Positions 35,560-47,462 of a stretch of 64,000 nucleotides of DNA are shown piece after piece (position 1 is the stretch's first letter; each line of letters opens with the position of its first letter). The notes under the pieces were generated by a model. It saw nothing but the letters and a program-made list of their open reading frames with translations. It did no database searches and was not told where the DNA came from. The position numbers and the translations under genes were made by a program. The DNA is taken from contig JAAUSR010000019.1 in NCBI GenBank assembly GCA_012032555.1, forward strand, positions 1-64,000, written 5' to 3'. Source of the stretch: Thioploca sp. (GTDB taxonomy: Bacteria > Pseudomonadota > Gammaproteobacteria > Beggiatoales > Beggiatoaceae).

Positions 35560-36630
35560 TTAATTCGCTCGATTATTTTCCATAAATAACCGCATCTTGC
35601 GAGGTTTAACGAAAACTTGCTCACCTTTATGTAACTTCAACAGCCGATATTGCTCTTTAGTCAATTCCACTTCAATTATTTCAGAATTACTTACTTGTAC
35701 TAATTCCAGGCGGACAGTTGAACCTAACATATAGATATTGCTTACGGTAGCCGCCATCGTATTTTGATCGGCTTCGCGGCTAATTTCTAGTTCATGGGGA
35801 CGGACATAGGCTACAATGGGTGCTTGATGAACTTCAGCATGTTCATGAAATTTAACATCTAAGTCACCCAAACGTATATGTCCCGTTTGGACACGTCCAT
35901 GAAATAAATTAACCGAACCTAAGAATCGATAAACAAAGGGATTAGCCGCATTTTCGTATAGTTCTTCCGGAGTGCCGATTTGTTCGATGTGTCCTTCATT
36001 CATCACCACCACCCGGTCAGCCACTTCCATAGCTTCTTCCTGATCATGAGTCACAAATACACTAGTAACGTGCATGGTATCGTGCAAATGTCTTAGCCAG
36101 CGGCGTAATTCTTTGCGGACATTGGTATCTAATGCGCCAAACGGTTCATCTAATAACAATACTTTGGGTTCGACTGCCAAGGCGCGGATAAGTGCGACCC
36201 GTTGCCTTTGCCCGCCCGAAAGTTGATTGGGATAACGTTCGGCTAATTCGCGCATCTGTACCAAGTAAAGTAAGTCATGGACTTTAGCGCGAATTTCCGC
36301 ATTGGAAGGGCGGAGCTTGCGGGGACGAACTCGCAGACCAAAAGCCACATTTTCAAATACGGTCAGGTGGCGAAAGAGCGCATAATGTTGAAACACAAAT
36401 CCCACTTGACGGTCGCGAACATGGCGAGAAGTGGTATCTTCTCCATGAAATAAAATCAGGCCACTATCGGGTACTTCTAAACCAGCAATAATACGCAACA
36501 GCGTAGTTTTGCCACAGCCTGATGGCCCTAGTAGGGCAACTAATTCGCCCTTGGGTACCTGCAAGTTGATGTCTTTAAGGACAGCAAATTGATTAAACGT
36601 TTTATTAAGATGTTGGATTTCGATACTCAT
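35560..36630 (-). CDS. cysA: Sulfate/thiosulfate ABC transporter ATP-binding protein
   Basis: Walker [13 protein letters not shown], signature [32 protein letters not shown]; upstream CysW/CysT-like permeases. Confidence 0.93.
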   Translation of the reverse strand: MSIEIQHLNKTFNQFAVLKDINLQVPKGELVALLGPSGCGKTTLLRIIAGLEVPDSGLILFHGEDTTSRHVRDRQVGFVFQHYALFRHLTVFENVAFGLRVRPRKLRPSNAEIRAKVHDLLYLVQMRELAERYPNQLSGGQRQRVALIRALAVEPKVLLLDEPFGALDTNVRKELRRWLRHLHDTMHVTSVFVTHDQEEAMEVADRVVVMNEGHIEQIGTPEELYENAANPFVYRFLGSVNLFHGRVQTGHIRLGDLDVKFHEHAEVHQAPIVAYVRPHELEISREADQNTMAATVSNIYMLGSTVRLELVQVSNSEIIEVELTKEQYRLLKLHKGEQVFVKPRKMRLFMENNRAN

Positions 36631-37487
36631 AGCGCAGTTTTCGGTCTACTGATTGGTTTTAATATACGCCATTCTAGAAATGTTTTTAGGACTAAGGTCA
36701 CTAATGCGAGTAAAGCTAGCAAAGAGGCTACCGCAAAAGCGGCTACAAAATTATATTCATTATAGAGAATTTCAACATGTAAAGGCATGGTATTGGTTAA
36801 CCCGCGAATATGTCCGGAGACAACGGACACAGCACCAAATTCTCCCATCGCTCTGGCATTACACAAAATAACGCCATAAAGTAGTCCCCATTTCATATTA
36901 GGCAAAGTGATATACCAAAAAGTTTGCCAACCATTAGCGCCTAATACCAGTGCGGCTTCTTCTTCCTCATTACCTTGTGCTTGGAGTAAAGGGATTAATT
37001 CCCGAGCTATAAACGGAAAAGTGATAAACACGGTTGCCATAACAATACCGGGGACGGCAAAAATGAGTTGGATATTGTGAGCCGCTAACCAAGGTCCGAG
37101 TAGACCTTGAGCACCAAACAACAGCACAAAGATTAGTCCAGAAATGACCGGGGAAACCGCAAACGGTAAGTCAATCAAGGTAATTAATAAACTTTTGCCA
37201 ACAAATTCAAATTTCGCAATCGCCCAGGATGCGGCTATGCCAAAAACCAGATTTAAAGGCACCGCAATAGCTGCAGTCAGTAAAGTCAGACGGATAGCCG
37301 CTAACGCATCCGGTTCAGTCAGTGCCTCAAAATAGGCGGTTACCCCCGATTGTAAAGCTTCAGTGAAAACAATGACCAATGGGAGCAACAAAAAAAATAT
37401 TAAAAACAGCAACGCCAGTATCGTCAATAGATAACGTACCCAAGCGGGTTCTGTCGTTGCACGATGGGGAATGACTTGTGTAAACAT
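36627..37487 (-). CDS. cysW: Sulfate ABC transporter permease CysW
   Basis: [67 protein letters not shown]; overlaps cysA by 4 nt. Confidence 0.92.
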   Translation of the reverse strand: MFTQVIPHRATTEPAWVRYLLTILALLFLIFFLLLPLVIVFTEALQSGVTAYFEALTEPDALAAIRLTLLTAAIAVPLNLVFGIAASWAIAKFEFVGKSLLITLIDLPFAVSPVISGLIFVLLFGAQGLLGPWLAAHNIQLIFAVPGIVMATVFITFPFIARELIPLLQAQGNEEEEAALVLGANGWQTFWYITLPNMKWGLLYGVILCNARAMGEFGAVSVVSGHIRGLTNTMPLHVEILYNEYNFVAAFAVASLLALLALVTLVLKTFLEWRILKPISRPKTAL

Positions 37488-37495
37488 GGATAATC

Positions 37496-38326
37496 CTAAT
37501 GATGTCGTCTACTACTCCACCATTGCAATGAATTTATTAAAAATAGCAAAGTAAATGAAACGACCAACATCACCACGGCAATAGCAGTAGCACCCTGATA
37601 ATCATATTGTTCCAGTTTAGTAATAATTAACAGTGGCGTAATTTCTGAAACCATCGGCATATTTCCTGCGATAAATACGACTGAGCCATATTCACCTAAA
37701 CCACGCGCAAAGGCTAAAGCAAATCCCGTTAGCAATGCTGGCCATAAATTGGGTAAAATGACTAAAGTAAAAGTCTGCCAACGATTAGCACCTAAACTCA
37801 CCGCCGCTTCCTCTACTTCGATTTCAGCTTCCTGCAAAATCGGTTGTACGGTGCGAACGACAAACGGTAATCCAATGAAAGTTAAAGCCACCACGATTCC
37901 CCAAGGGGTAAAAGCCACTTTGAAGCCTAAAGGTTCTAGGTAACGTCCAACCCAGCCATGACTAGAATAAATAGCTGTTAAAGCGATACCCGCCACTGCA
38001 GTTGGTAAAGCAAACGGCAAATCAACTAAAGCATCGAGTATGCGTTTACCCCAAAATGAGTACCGCACTAATACCCAGGCAACGAGTAAACCAAACACGA
38101 GATTGATAATAGCGGCTAATAACGAAGCACCAAAAGTCAGCCGGTAGGAAGCAACCACTCGAGCATTGCTGATGGTACTCCAAAAATCTCCCCAACTCAT
38201 GGTTGCGGTTTTAAGGAATACAGTTGAAAGGGGAATAAGCACGATTAAACTCAAATATAACAGCGTTAATCCCAAAGCTAAGCTAAAACCAGGTAAAACA
38301 CTATATCGTTTGGTCAAAGTTACCAT
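37496..38326 (-). CDS. cysT: Sulfate ABC transporter permease CysT
   Basis: [30 protein letters not shown]...[33 protein letters not shown]. Confidence 0.93.
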   Translation of the reverse strand: MVTLTKRYSVLPGFSLALGLTLLYLSLIVLIPLSTVFLKTATMSWGDFWSTISNARVVASYRLTFGASLLAAIINLVFGLLVAWVLVRYSFWGKRILDALVDLPFALPTAVAGIALTAIYSSHGWVGRYLEPLGFKVAFTPWGIVVALTFIGLPFVVRTVQPILQEAEIEVEEAAVSLGANRWQTFTLVILPNLWPALLTGFALAFARGLGEYGSVVFIAGNMPMVSEITPLLIITKLEQYDYQGATAIAVVMLVVSFTLLFLINSLQWWSSRRHH

Positions 38327-38962
38327 TGAGGGTATTCTTAAAAGTTGTCTGCAATGTTATTCGGAGAGAGCGATTGGCTTAACGTTCAACCACTCTACAT
38401 CTAACTGTAGTTAAAATGTAACTAACCTGAGTTCGATATAAAATTAAAACCCCGTCGTTGTATTTCCTGAATAATAGTGAATAATAGCGGTTACTCAATT
38501 CCATTAATCCACCTATTTCCAAGAGATACGCGATAAATGTAACAGAAATATACGGTGATGTCGATGAGGTTTGCCCAGTTTTTCTACCCGCCTGGCAAAG
38601 CTCCCTCTGGACAGAAAAGTAGACGAATTCTTTAACGAGAGTTTCGATGACACACTAGCACCACGCGCGGCGTGGATTATCCGAGCCGATCAAGAGCGTT
38701 TTTTGTCAAAGAAAGTCATTTGAAGCGAGGATGAACCCAACCATTTATCAATTAGGAGAGCCATTTTGCTTTTGAAGTCATGAGCTTTGGAGAAGGGAAT
38801 TTTGATCTGTACATGGGCTTGGTTTTTCCTGAAGGTTAGATGGATTATTAACCAAAGCACCAAGTAACCCCAATGAAAGAATTCATGGGGTGAAACAACA
38901 TTATCAAGCGTTTCAATTTTAAATCTGGTGAAATAGTTGATAGCTTTGTAGCACAGCGTCGA

Positions 38963-39772
<810 letters not shown>

Positions 39773-40138
39773 TCAATTGGTCCTATAAAGTAAAATTATT
39801 TAATAAGTATTTGATATTAGATTATTGGTTAAATAGAAACCTATATTTATAAAACGAGGGGTCGCAGTAGTATAAATATTTTTACGGTATGAGTAGCACA
39901 ATCGAATAAAAATTTCATCATCGGGTTTTAAAATCCATATTTGTCCTTGAATAATCAGTTGCTATTGTCCATTAACCTATAGTCACAAGGAGTCCTTCCG
40001 ATTTAAATTGTCGAGCATAATTAAATTAAGACGTTAAAGAACACTTAGTCAGGTTGATTGATGCAGTTTCTCCGTTACCGCATCCTACGTGGCTAATTGT
40101 CAGGCGTGGGAATATACCTGTACTTGGAGGAGATACAT

Positions 40139-41406
40139 TCACTGTTTAGTTTTCTTATTGATCAACTTTTTCCGCCATTGTTGACGCAGAATATTCTGAA
40201 CATTTACCCGGCGGAGGAATTTATTGAGCCACCGGTTTAACCGCATGAAAGAAAAATCTAAAGCATAGGTAATCGTCGGTTGAATACGTCGCGCATATAG
40301 TTTAAGGTCAGCCTCATTGATTTGGTGGCTACCCAATATCCGTTTGTAATCAGATTCGCCCGCTCCAAAATCAAAGAGTAACGCACCTTCATCTACGAGA
40401 AGATCCATAACACGACGGAGCAAAATGGTTCCTGGTGATAGCTTGGAGTAAGCAGATAGGTAGGAAGTGCTCCAGGCACCAAAGATCCCTGACTGGATAG
40501 TGCCTAATACATAAGCGATAGCCTCGCCTTTGGTGACAAGTAAATAAGCTCGGAGAATTCCCTCTTCTGCTAGCTTATATAAATAAGTTCTCTGTTCCTC
40601 GTCATTGGCTCGAACGCCTATACCAATCACTTTCTGATAGCTTTGTTCTACGATTCTAGAGGCTTCCCGAATAAAATAATCTAATTCCTCTGCAGAAACG
40701 ATCAATTTAACCGCCACATCACCTTGAAAATGCTTGGCTAATACTTTGTCTTGGCGCTTAAAGTTATGTCTTGTCCTAGCTGAATAATGCTGGAGCCGCT
40801 GCCCAGTTTCCGGATCGATCAAATGGGTTTGCCAACGTGCTTTTGGAATAGTGAAAAATCGCCATTTATTAAGATCTTGCGTTGTTAGATATTTAAACCA
40901 TGGGATTCAGTATCTACACCACCCAGATCGATTCGATCCACCAACCGGTTACTAATGAACCATGATAACCGTTTGGTTACGGCAGCAAAGGTGGTAGCTG
41001 AGCCATCATGAATAAAACCCGCACGTCTCACTGCCAGTGTGGTTAGCCGGTTTGCCGTGATCTTAAACTTTCCCAAGCGATATTGAATATTGTCATATTT
41101 GACTATTGCGAACATAGTAGCGCCAAGTCCGTTGATATCACGGAAAAAAAGGGCGCAGGGTTGAGCTTTGTCATTACCGCCTTTCTGAAGTCCTTGGAGA
41201 AATCCGTAAGGTGAATTTGAACGCCTTGCTTGCTTCGTCTTATGGCGTAGTGCTTCACAATCTCTAACCAAATCAGTAACCTCTCCAGAAGATAGATTGT
41301 CATCCTCAGCAAGGATAACACGAATTTCTTCTAGCTCTGACGCGCCATGCTTAGTGCGACCAAATAGATATCGGCCATATGTCGTTGTTATCAGCGTTGT
41401 TTTCAC
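40139..41406 (-). CDS. GNAT/FemAB-like acyltransferase, split by a frameshift
   Basis: ORFs 40885..41406 and 40139..40822. Between them the alternative frame reads YLTTQDLNKWRFFTIPKARWQTHLIDPETGQRLQHYSARTRHNFKRQDKVL without a stop. Confidence 0.65.
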
Positions 41407-41548
41407 TACTTTTCCTCTACTATATTATGAGAATTATCGATACGTTTATTACTGTCAATAAAGGCCGGCGTGATTTTTAACGAGGGAGACACAATATTGT
41501 GCCACTAATTCATAAAGATAGCTGGGTTGGTATGGCCACTTAAGTAGT

Positions 41549-42190
41549 TTAATGTGGCGGCATCGGAATAAACACCGGCACCTCCCCAGGAAAATTGTGC
41601 AATTGACGGAGTTGGTGGTCATCTGTATCAATCGGTTTAAGATGAATATAGTAATAATCGTTCCGTTCAATAATATATTCGGTCGGTTCTGCTTCGGTGC
41701 TAATGAACAGGTTATTATGGATTTGAATGTGCATATATCCTTCTAGAAGTTCAAAGTAATCAACGGGTAGATCTTGAGGTTTTACTATCCAATCAACGGT
41801 TACTTTTTCTTTTAAGTTAATAACAGTACCCTGTTTGAGGCGAGGATCAGCAGTTGCTTCGGTAGCAGATACTTCTCGCCATTGTGAACCAACTTGAATG
41901 AAAACGCGTACTTGTGGGAGCATTAAAAAAATATCATATTCTGGAAAGAGATTTTCTATCCACAGCGTGATTTGATAGCGTCCGTCAGCAGTGTAAACCA
42001 CTTTGTCAAGATCAGCACGAACATAAAACCACGCCTTTTTTTCTAATTGGGCTTGGGCTTCTTGGCGTGCGCTTAGAATATGTGTTTGATAAGCACCAAT
42101 AATAAAATCGATGGTGATTAACAAGATGATCATGATAAGCGCTATGCTACTGATCTTAGACCAATTAATCTGTTTAGTTGAACGATTCAT
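41549..42190 (-). CDS. Single-pass membrane-anchored extracytoplasmic protein of unknown function, copy 2
   Basis: N-terminal TM then AWFYVRADLDKVVYTADGRYQITLWIENLFPEYDIFLMLPQVRV...; paralogous to the upstream ORF. Confidence 0.8.
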   Translation of the reverse strand: MNRSTKQINWSKISSIALIMIILLITIDFIIGAYQTHILSARQEAQAQLEKKAWFYVRADLDKVVYTADGRYQITLWIENLFPEYDIFLMLPQVRVFIQVGSQWREVSATEATADPRLKQGTVINLKEKVTVDWIVKPQDLPVDYFELLEGYMHIQIHNNLFISTEAEPTEYIIERNDYYYIHLKPIDTDDHQLRQLHNFPGEVPVFIPMPPH

Positions 42191-42198
42191 TGGTCATA

Positions 42199-42900
42199 TT
42201 ACCATCTTGGTATAGTAGGAATAAATATGGGTGCTTCTCGTGGGAAACCATTGATAATTCGTAGAGAGTTATCATCACTGCCAATCGGTTTGAGGTGAAT
42301 ATAGATCACGTCATTCCGCTCTGCAACATGTTCCTGCGGTTCTAATTCTGGACTGACTAACATCTGACTGTGGATTTGGAGGTGCATGTAGCCAGGAAAT
42401 GCTTGAAAATAGTTAGGCGTGGTGATCTCCATAAGCCAATCAACTGTAATGCGACCGGTTAAAGGAATAACACTACCAGCGGTTAAACGGGAATCACGTG
42501 TTGCTTCAGTTGTTTTCACTTCTTGCCATTGTGGGCCAACTTGGACAGCACCTTGTACTAAGGGCATCATCACGAAAACTTCGCGTTCGGGGAATAAATT
42601 TTCAATCCACAGGGTCAGTTGATATCGGTTATCTGCGGTGTAGGTGATCTTGTCCACATCAGTTCGTACATAGAACCAAGCCATTCTTTCTATTTCAGCT
42701 TGTGCTGCTCGTTTGGCGGCGAGTAAGCGACTTTGATAATTTCCCACGCAAATATCGATGGTGACTACAACTAACACTATAACTATTAACCAGCGAATTA
42801 TTTGGTTTCGCTGCACGCTACCTACTCTACGATTCAATGCCATTAAATTAAATTCAAAAATGTTCTGGAGTAGGATGGGTAGAGCGTCAGCGAAACCCAT
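42199..42900 (-). CDS. Single-pass membrane-anchored extracytoplasmic protein of unknown function, copy 1 (start may be the internal ATG, MALNRRVG, near 42843)
   Basis: AWFYVRTDVDKITYTADNRYQLTLWIENLFPEREVFVMMPLVQG..., ERNDVIYIHLKPIGSDDNSLRIINGFPREAPIFIPTIP. Confidence 0.8.
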   Translation of the reverse strand: MGFADALPILLQNIFEFNLMALNRRVGSVQRNQIIRWLIVIVLVVVTIDICVGNYQSRLLAAKRAAQAEIERMAWFYVRTDVDKITYTADNRYQLTLWIENLFPEREVFVMMPLVQGAVQVGPQWQEVKTTEATRDSRLTAGSVIPLTGRITVDWLMEITTPNYFQAFPGYMHLQIHSQMLVSPELEPQEHVAERNDVIYIHLKPIGSDDNSLRIINGFPREAPIFIPTIPRW

Positions 42901-42914
42901 CCTACAACATCTGA

Positions 42915-43622
42915 TTATGATTGACTAATTTTACCATCACGTAACAGGAGTCGACGACGAGTCCGAGCGGATAACTCGGGATCATGGGTGACCATAACAA
43001 TGGTATGGCCTTCTGCATTCAGTGCTTCAAATTGTTGTACGATTTCTAATCGCGTTTCGTGATCAAGATTGCCAGTGGGTTCATCAGCTAAAATCAGTAG
43101 CGGTTGATTAATAAGGGCACGAGCGATGCAAACGCGTTGTGCTTCGCCGCCACTCAGTTGATGTACTAAGTGATTGGCTCTTTTTTCTAAACCCACTTTG
43201 CTAAGTAGTTCCAAAGCACGCTGGCGAACTTGTTTACGGTCGCCAACAAAAGCAGTGGGTAACATAACGTTTTCCAATGCCGTTAGTGATGGGAATAGTC
43301 GCGCTTCTTGTAAAACATAAGCCACTTTACGACGACGGATAACTAATAAGCGTTGCTCTTTGAGCGTGTCGATACGTTCACCATCTAGGTAAACTTCACC
43401 GCTGGTGGGTTTATCAATTCCGCCGATTATATTTAATAAAGTTGATTTTCCTGAACCACTGGGCCCCATGAAGGAAAGATATTCCCCGGGTAGTATGGTG
43501 AGATTCATGTCATCCAAAGCATAAACAGAATGATCGCTAAGCGGATAGACTTTGGAAATATGACTCAACACCACCAATGGTTGAGAATTGACAGCGACTT
43601 TGACGGAAGCATTGGTATTCAT
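42915..43622 (-). CDS. ABC transporter ATP-binding protein (LolD/MacB type)
   Basis: [55 protein letters not shown]. Confidence 0.93.
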   Translation of the reverse strand: MNTNASVKVAVNSQPLVVLSHISKVYPLSDHSVYALDDMNLTILPGEYLSFMGPSGSGKSTLLNIIGGIDKPTSGEVYLDGERIDTLKEQRLLVIRRRKVAYVLQEARLFPSLTALENVMLPTAFVGDRKQVRQRALELLSKVGLEKRANHLVHQLSGGEAQRVCIARALINQPLLILADEPTGNLDHETRLEIVQQFEALNAEGHTIVMVTHDPELSARTRRRLLLRDGKISQS

Positions 43623-43634
43623 CGGTTAATTTCC

Positions 43635-44852
43635 TTATTGCGCACGAAATGCGGTAGCGACTGAAATCCGTGAGGTATGGAGTGCTGGCAACAGGGTAGC
43701 TAGCAAACTCGTCATAATCGCGGCAACAACGGCTAAAAGCGGTTCCCACCAGTGTAATTCAATAATTGCACCGGATAATAGCCACGGTCCCACCCCAAAC
43801 GCAATGCTAACGCCTAGTGCATAACCAATTAAACCACCGAGAATACCGAGCGCAATGGATTCATAAGCAAAAGTTCGCATCAATTGCCAACGTGACGCAC
43901 CGAGCACTTTGAGCAAGCCAATTTCACGAATCCGCCCATGCATGGTTCCCATGATCATGTTAAATACCGCCATACAAGCCATTAACAGTGATAATCCCAC
44001 TAAAGTGAGAATAACGTGGGTGACATTGCGAAAGATTTTATGTTGGGCTTGAGCGATTTCTCGTTGTGACGTAGCGCGGACCCCGACTACTTTTTGATTG
44101 ATGGCTAATTCAGCATCCCCAACCGGGCAATAATTGCACATCGCCCTCACATTAATCAGAGAAACTAAACCTTGTTTACCAAATAGTTTTTGTACAGTTG
44201 GTAAGGTGCTAAAAATCATGTAATCATCGGGCGAATCAGTCTCACGGAGAATACCACCCACTTTGAAGGACTGACCATTGATATCGACCCGATCGCCGAC
44301 TTTAACGCCAGTGATAGCCGCAAACACTTTACCAACCATAACTTCTTGTGGATCGTTCATGAGATTACCCGAATCCACTTCCCACCAGAAGCGCGTTTGA
44401 TATTCCGCTACTGAATCTACGCCGGCCACTACCACCCGTCGATCAAGCACATTCGTTTCTTCATAAAGGCGAGGAGCAAAAATAGCTTCCTGAATTTGTT
44501 GTTCGCCACCAAAGGGAATACCGGATTGTAAGACTAGTCCACCCATCCGTTCCCAACCCGTTTTGATAGCGGCATCGTAAATAGTCCGAATGCTTGGAAT
44601 GGCTTCTTCTGGAATATAATGACCGCTGCCGATACCAAATGATTGTAAACTCGTATCCATCGTGGTTGCTGGTAAGATAGTGAGGCTATGCCCATAACGA
44701 GCAATGGTAAGTAGTAAGTCTTTTTGTCCAGCCGAACCCACTAAAATGGTCGCTACCAATAAGGCAACACTCAGTGCAATACCACTGGCTGTATATAAGG
44801 TGCGGATTTTACGCCGTCCAATTTCTCTTAAAGCCAGCTGATATAGTCTCAT
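43635..44852 (-). CDS. FtsX-like ABC transporter permease
   Basis: LALREIGRRKIRTLYTASGIALSVALLVATILVG; C-terminal FtsX block GRIREIGLLKVLGASRWQLMRTFAYES; periplasmic MCNYCPVGDAE. Confidence 0.9.
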   Translation of the reverse strand: MRLYQLALREIGRRKIRTLYTASGIALSVALLVATILVGSAGQKDLLLTIARYGHSLTILPATTMDTSLQSFGIGSGHYIPEEAIPSIRTIYDAAIKTGWERMGGLVLQSGIPFGGEQQIQEAIFAPRLYEETNVLDRRVVVAGVDSVAEYQTRFWWEVDSGNLMNDPQEVMVGKVFAAITGVKVGDRVDINGQSFKVGGILRETDSPDDYMIFSTLPTVQKLFGKQGLVSLINVRAMCNYCPVGDAELAINQKVVGVRATSQREIAQAQHKIFRNVTHVILTLVGLSLLMACMAVFNMIMGTMHGRIREIGLLKVLGASRWQLMRTFAYESIALGILGGLIGYALGVSIAFGVGPWLLSGAIIELHWWEPLLAVVAAIMTSLLATLLPALHTSRISVATAFRAQ

Positions 44853-45514
44853 TGCAATTTACCTTTCTTCATCTGTAACACGCGATCAGCACGCTGTGCG
44901 AGGTGAAGGTTATGAGTTACCATGATCAAGGTTGCTTGGTGTTGGCGAATGTTAGTTAACAGCAATTTCATAACCTCCGCTTCGGTTTCTTCGTCTAAAT
45001 CTCCAGTGGGTTCGTCGGCGAGAATCAGGATGGGATTGTTGATAAGTGCCCGAGCAATCGCTACGCGTCGCTGTTGTCCACCAGAGAGTTCATTGGGATA
45101 AGCATGGATTTTATCCGCTAAACCAACAATTTGGAGCAGTTGCTGCGCTTTCTCCTGATTGGCCCATTGCAAACCTTTGGGATTAAATAAACAGGGCAAC
45201 ATGACATTCCCAAGACAATCGAGCGTTGGAATCAAACTAGCAAATTGAAAAATAAAACCGACTTTGTTATTACGAATTCGTGCACGACCACAATCGTTTT
45301 TTGACCAAAGATCCTCATCTTCGATGAGAACAACACCAGCAGTCGGTCGTGTTAAACCACCCATCACACTCAGTAAAGTTGATTTGCCGCTCCCGGAATG
45401 TCCAATGATAGCCACAAACTCTCCTCGTTTTACGGAGAAATTAATATTCTGTAGCGCTTCAATAGATTCGGTACCAAAATGATAAATTTTTTGTAATTCT
45501 TTGACTGTAAACAT
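44849..45514 (-). CDS. ABC transporter ATP-binding protein (LolD type)
   Basis: [58 protein letters not shown]; 4-nt overlap with the next gene. Confidence 0.93.
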   Translation of the reverse strand: MFTVKELQKIYHFGTESIEALQNINFSVKRGEFVAIIGHSGSGKSTLLSVMGGLTRPTAGVVLIEDEDLWSKNDCGRARIRNNKVGFIFQFASLIPTLDCLGNVMLPCLFNPKGLQWANQEKAQQLLQIVGLADKIHAYPNELSGGQQRRVAIARALINNPILILADEPTGDLDEETEAEVMKLLLTNIRQHQATLIMVTHNLHLAQRADRVLQMKKGKLQ

Positions 45515-46719
45515 TATTCACCTGCTCGAATAGCCTCGTAGGGATCGACGCGACTAGCTGCAACTGCCGGATACATCGCGCCGAATATGCCTACCATAAT
45601 TGATAAAGTGATCGCTGCTAGGGCCAACAAAGTAATGTCAGACCAAGCCGGCCACAAAAACGGAATATTTAAGGATTCCAAGTGAAATCCAATGGTTCGA
45701 CGGTATACCCGCATGAGCACAGCACCCAGCATGACACCGAAGACCCCCCCCGCTGCCGTTAATAAACTCGCCTCCACTATAACTAATTGAAATATCCTTT
45801 GTTTTCTAGCACCAATCGCACGTAATAGACCCAGTTCTTTTTTGCGTTCATTGATGATGGTGGAGAAAATGGCACTGATCATCAAAATATTCGCGATGAT
45901 CAGTACGGCACTCAGAAATACCGTACCGGTGAACAAGGCGGCCAGATTTTGACGTACTGAGGTGACGATGTTACCGGCAGAAATGACTTTGACTTCGGGA
46001 TAGCGACTGATAGAGAAACGGACGACATTAACGGGTGCGGTTCTTTCCAACTGCACTAACAAAGCAGAAATCTGACCTTTAGCAAATCCGAGTGGAGCCA
46101 CATCGGTAAATTTCTTAGCATTCTCGGCAAGTTCGTAGGCTTTCTCGATTTGAATAAAAATAGCATTGTCATACAGTCCAATTCCAGTTCGATCCAGCTT
46201 GCCGTAAACCGTGAAATATTGTCCATAAAAATAGACACTATTACCTAATTGATAAGGATTGTTAGCACCCACAATGGCATCCGTTAACTTAAATTCTCGG
46301 GGCAGTTTTTGAGTAAGCCAAGGCAGCACAGTGAAATCATTGTGTGGATCAAAACCGACGAGAAAAGCATTGCCAATAATGCAATGTGAGCCTTCGGCAG
46401 TTGTTAGAAACAGTTGCGGGGTAACTTGACGGATTCCTTTGAGGGTACGCAAACGGTCAGCTAAGGATAGATCCATGTAAAATGTTGATGGTTCACCCGT
46501 TAACAAGGCGGTTTTCATACCTACCAAAGCCCCTTTAGGAACAACCAAGAGATCGGCACCAAATTTAGAGAAACCTCGATCTAAACTGCGTTCTACCCCC
46601 CACATTACCGTAGCAGTTGAGAATACTGCACCACCTGCTATGGCTACCGCGAGTGCCAGTGCGTAAGTACGGAAAGGTTTACGCAGTAAATTTTGAATAG
46701 CTAGCCCTATTAAGGTCAT
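45514..46719 (-). CDS. FtsX-like ABC transporter permease
   Basis: AIQNLLRKPFRTYALALAVAIAGGAVFS...GADLLVVPKGALVG...LLTGEPSTFYMD; C-terminal NERKKELGLLRAIGARKQRIFQLVIVEA. Confidence 0.9.
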   Translation of the reverse strand: MTLIGLAIQNLLRKPFRTYALALAVAIAGGAVFSTATVMWGVERSLDRGFSKFGADLLVVPKGALVGMKTALLTGEPSTFYMDLSLADRLRTLKGIRQVTPQLFLTTAEGSHCIIGNAFLVGFDPHNDFTVLPWLTQKLPREFKLTDAIVGANNPYQLGNSVYFYGQYFTVYGKLDRTGIGLYDNAIFIQIEKAYELAENAKKFTDVAPLGFAKGQISALLVQLERTAPVNVVRFSISRYPEVKVISAGNIVTSVRQNLAALFTGTVFLSAVLIIANILMISAIFSTIINERKKELGLLRAIGARKQRIFQLVIVEASLLTAAGGVFGVMLGAVLMRVYRRTIGFHLESLNIPFLWPAWSDITLLALAAITLSIMVGIFGAMYPAVAASRVDPYEAIRAGE

Positions 46720-46747
46720 AGTGTTATCTCCAAGCGTAACCGTTCAG

Positions 46748-47071
46748 TCATGTTTTCTTTGAATGAAGTTGGTGGAGAATTCTATCCACTGGGTTGGCTT
46801 TTAAGTACTGAATAAGTTGTTTAGCTGTGTAAGCCTTAAATCGGTGTACTTCTTTAGGTAAATCTTCTGCTTGGGCAATCCAGTGGAGATGGTTTTCTAA
46901 AATGACGTTGCCGTATAGTTTAAGTTGATGATGGGTTTGTAGATAAGACCAGCAATCTAAAATAATTTGTACACTACCAGGATGAATAAACAGTGGTATC
47001 CAATTTAACACTGTGTCGGTGAGGAAGTGAGGAAGTTGGTCTTCATAAATAGTGTAGCGGGAACGTCCCAT
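46748..47071 (-). pseudogene. REP-associated tyrosine transposase (RAYT, Transposase_17 / IS200-like), C-terminally truncated
   Basis: MGRSRYTIYEDQLPHFLTDTVLNWIPLFIHPGSVQIILD...GNVILENHLHWIAQAEDLPKEVHRFKAYTAKQLIQYL. The ORF-track N-terminal extension is translated REP DNA. Confidence 0.75.
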
Positions 47072-47111
47072 AGGTTTTTGTGAGCAGTTAAAAGTAAAAG
47101 AGTGATACACA

Positions 47112-47133
47112 TTCCCACGCTGGAACGTGGGAA
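47112..47133. repeat. REP palindrome upstream of the RAYT remnant
   Basis: TTCCCACGCTGGAACGTGGGAA, hairpin-forming; related to copies at 56463 and 56649. Confidence 0.85.
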
Positions 47134-47198
47134 CGAGAAAAAATTTCCCTTCTTTGAAAAAGAAAGTTAGGGAAAATTTTAAAGTAAAATTACATTCT

Positions 47199-47462
47199 CT
47201 AGTCTCGATAATGATATCGGCAGCTAATAACACGAATGAATTCATTAGTCACCTCATAAACTAATCGGTGTTCCTGAGTAATTCGTCGTGACCATAAACC
47301 AGATAAGTTGTAACGAAGTGGCTCAGGTTTACCTTTACCCGCAAAAGGTTTAATTGGTAGCTCCTCAATTAACTCAAAAATCTTCAAAGCGATTCGCCTA
47401 TCTTGATGAACCCACCACTTTAAATCTTCAATTGCTTGTGGGTCGATCAGCAGAGATTTCAT
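47199..47462 (-). CDS. yoeB: YoeB/Txe family mRNA interferase toxin
   Basis: DPQAIEDLKWWVHQDRRIALKIFELIEEL...PFAGKGKPEPLRYNLSGLWSRRITQEHRLVYEV...VISCRYHY. Confidence 0.93.
   Translation of the reverse strand: MKSLLIDPQAIEDLKWWVHQDRRIALKIFELIEELPIKPFAGKGKPEPLRYNLSGLWSRRITQEHRLVYEVTNEFIRVISCRYHYRD

Noticed and set aside
42915-46719. LolCDE lipoprotein exporter
   Set aside because: Two complete permease/ATPase pairs with atypical ectodomains and extra paired unknown proteins; canonical LolCDE not supported.
47071-47245. N-terminal extension of the 165-aa RAYT ORF
   Set aside because: Translates the REP palindrome (VPTFQRGNVYHS); the real start is more plausibly MGRSRYTIYEDQ at 47071.
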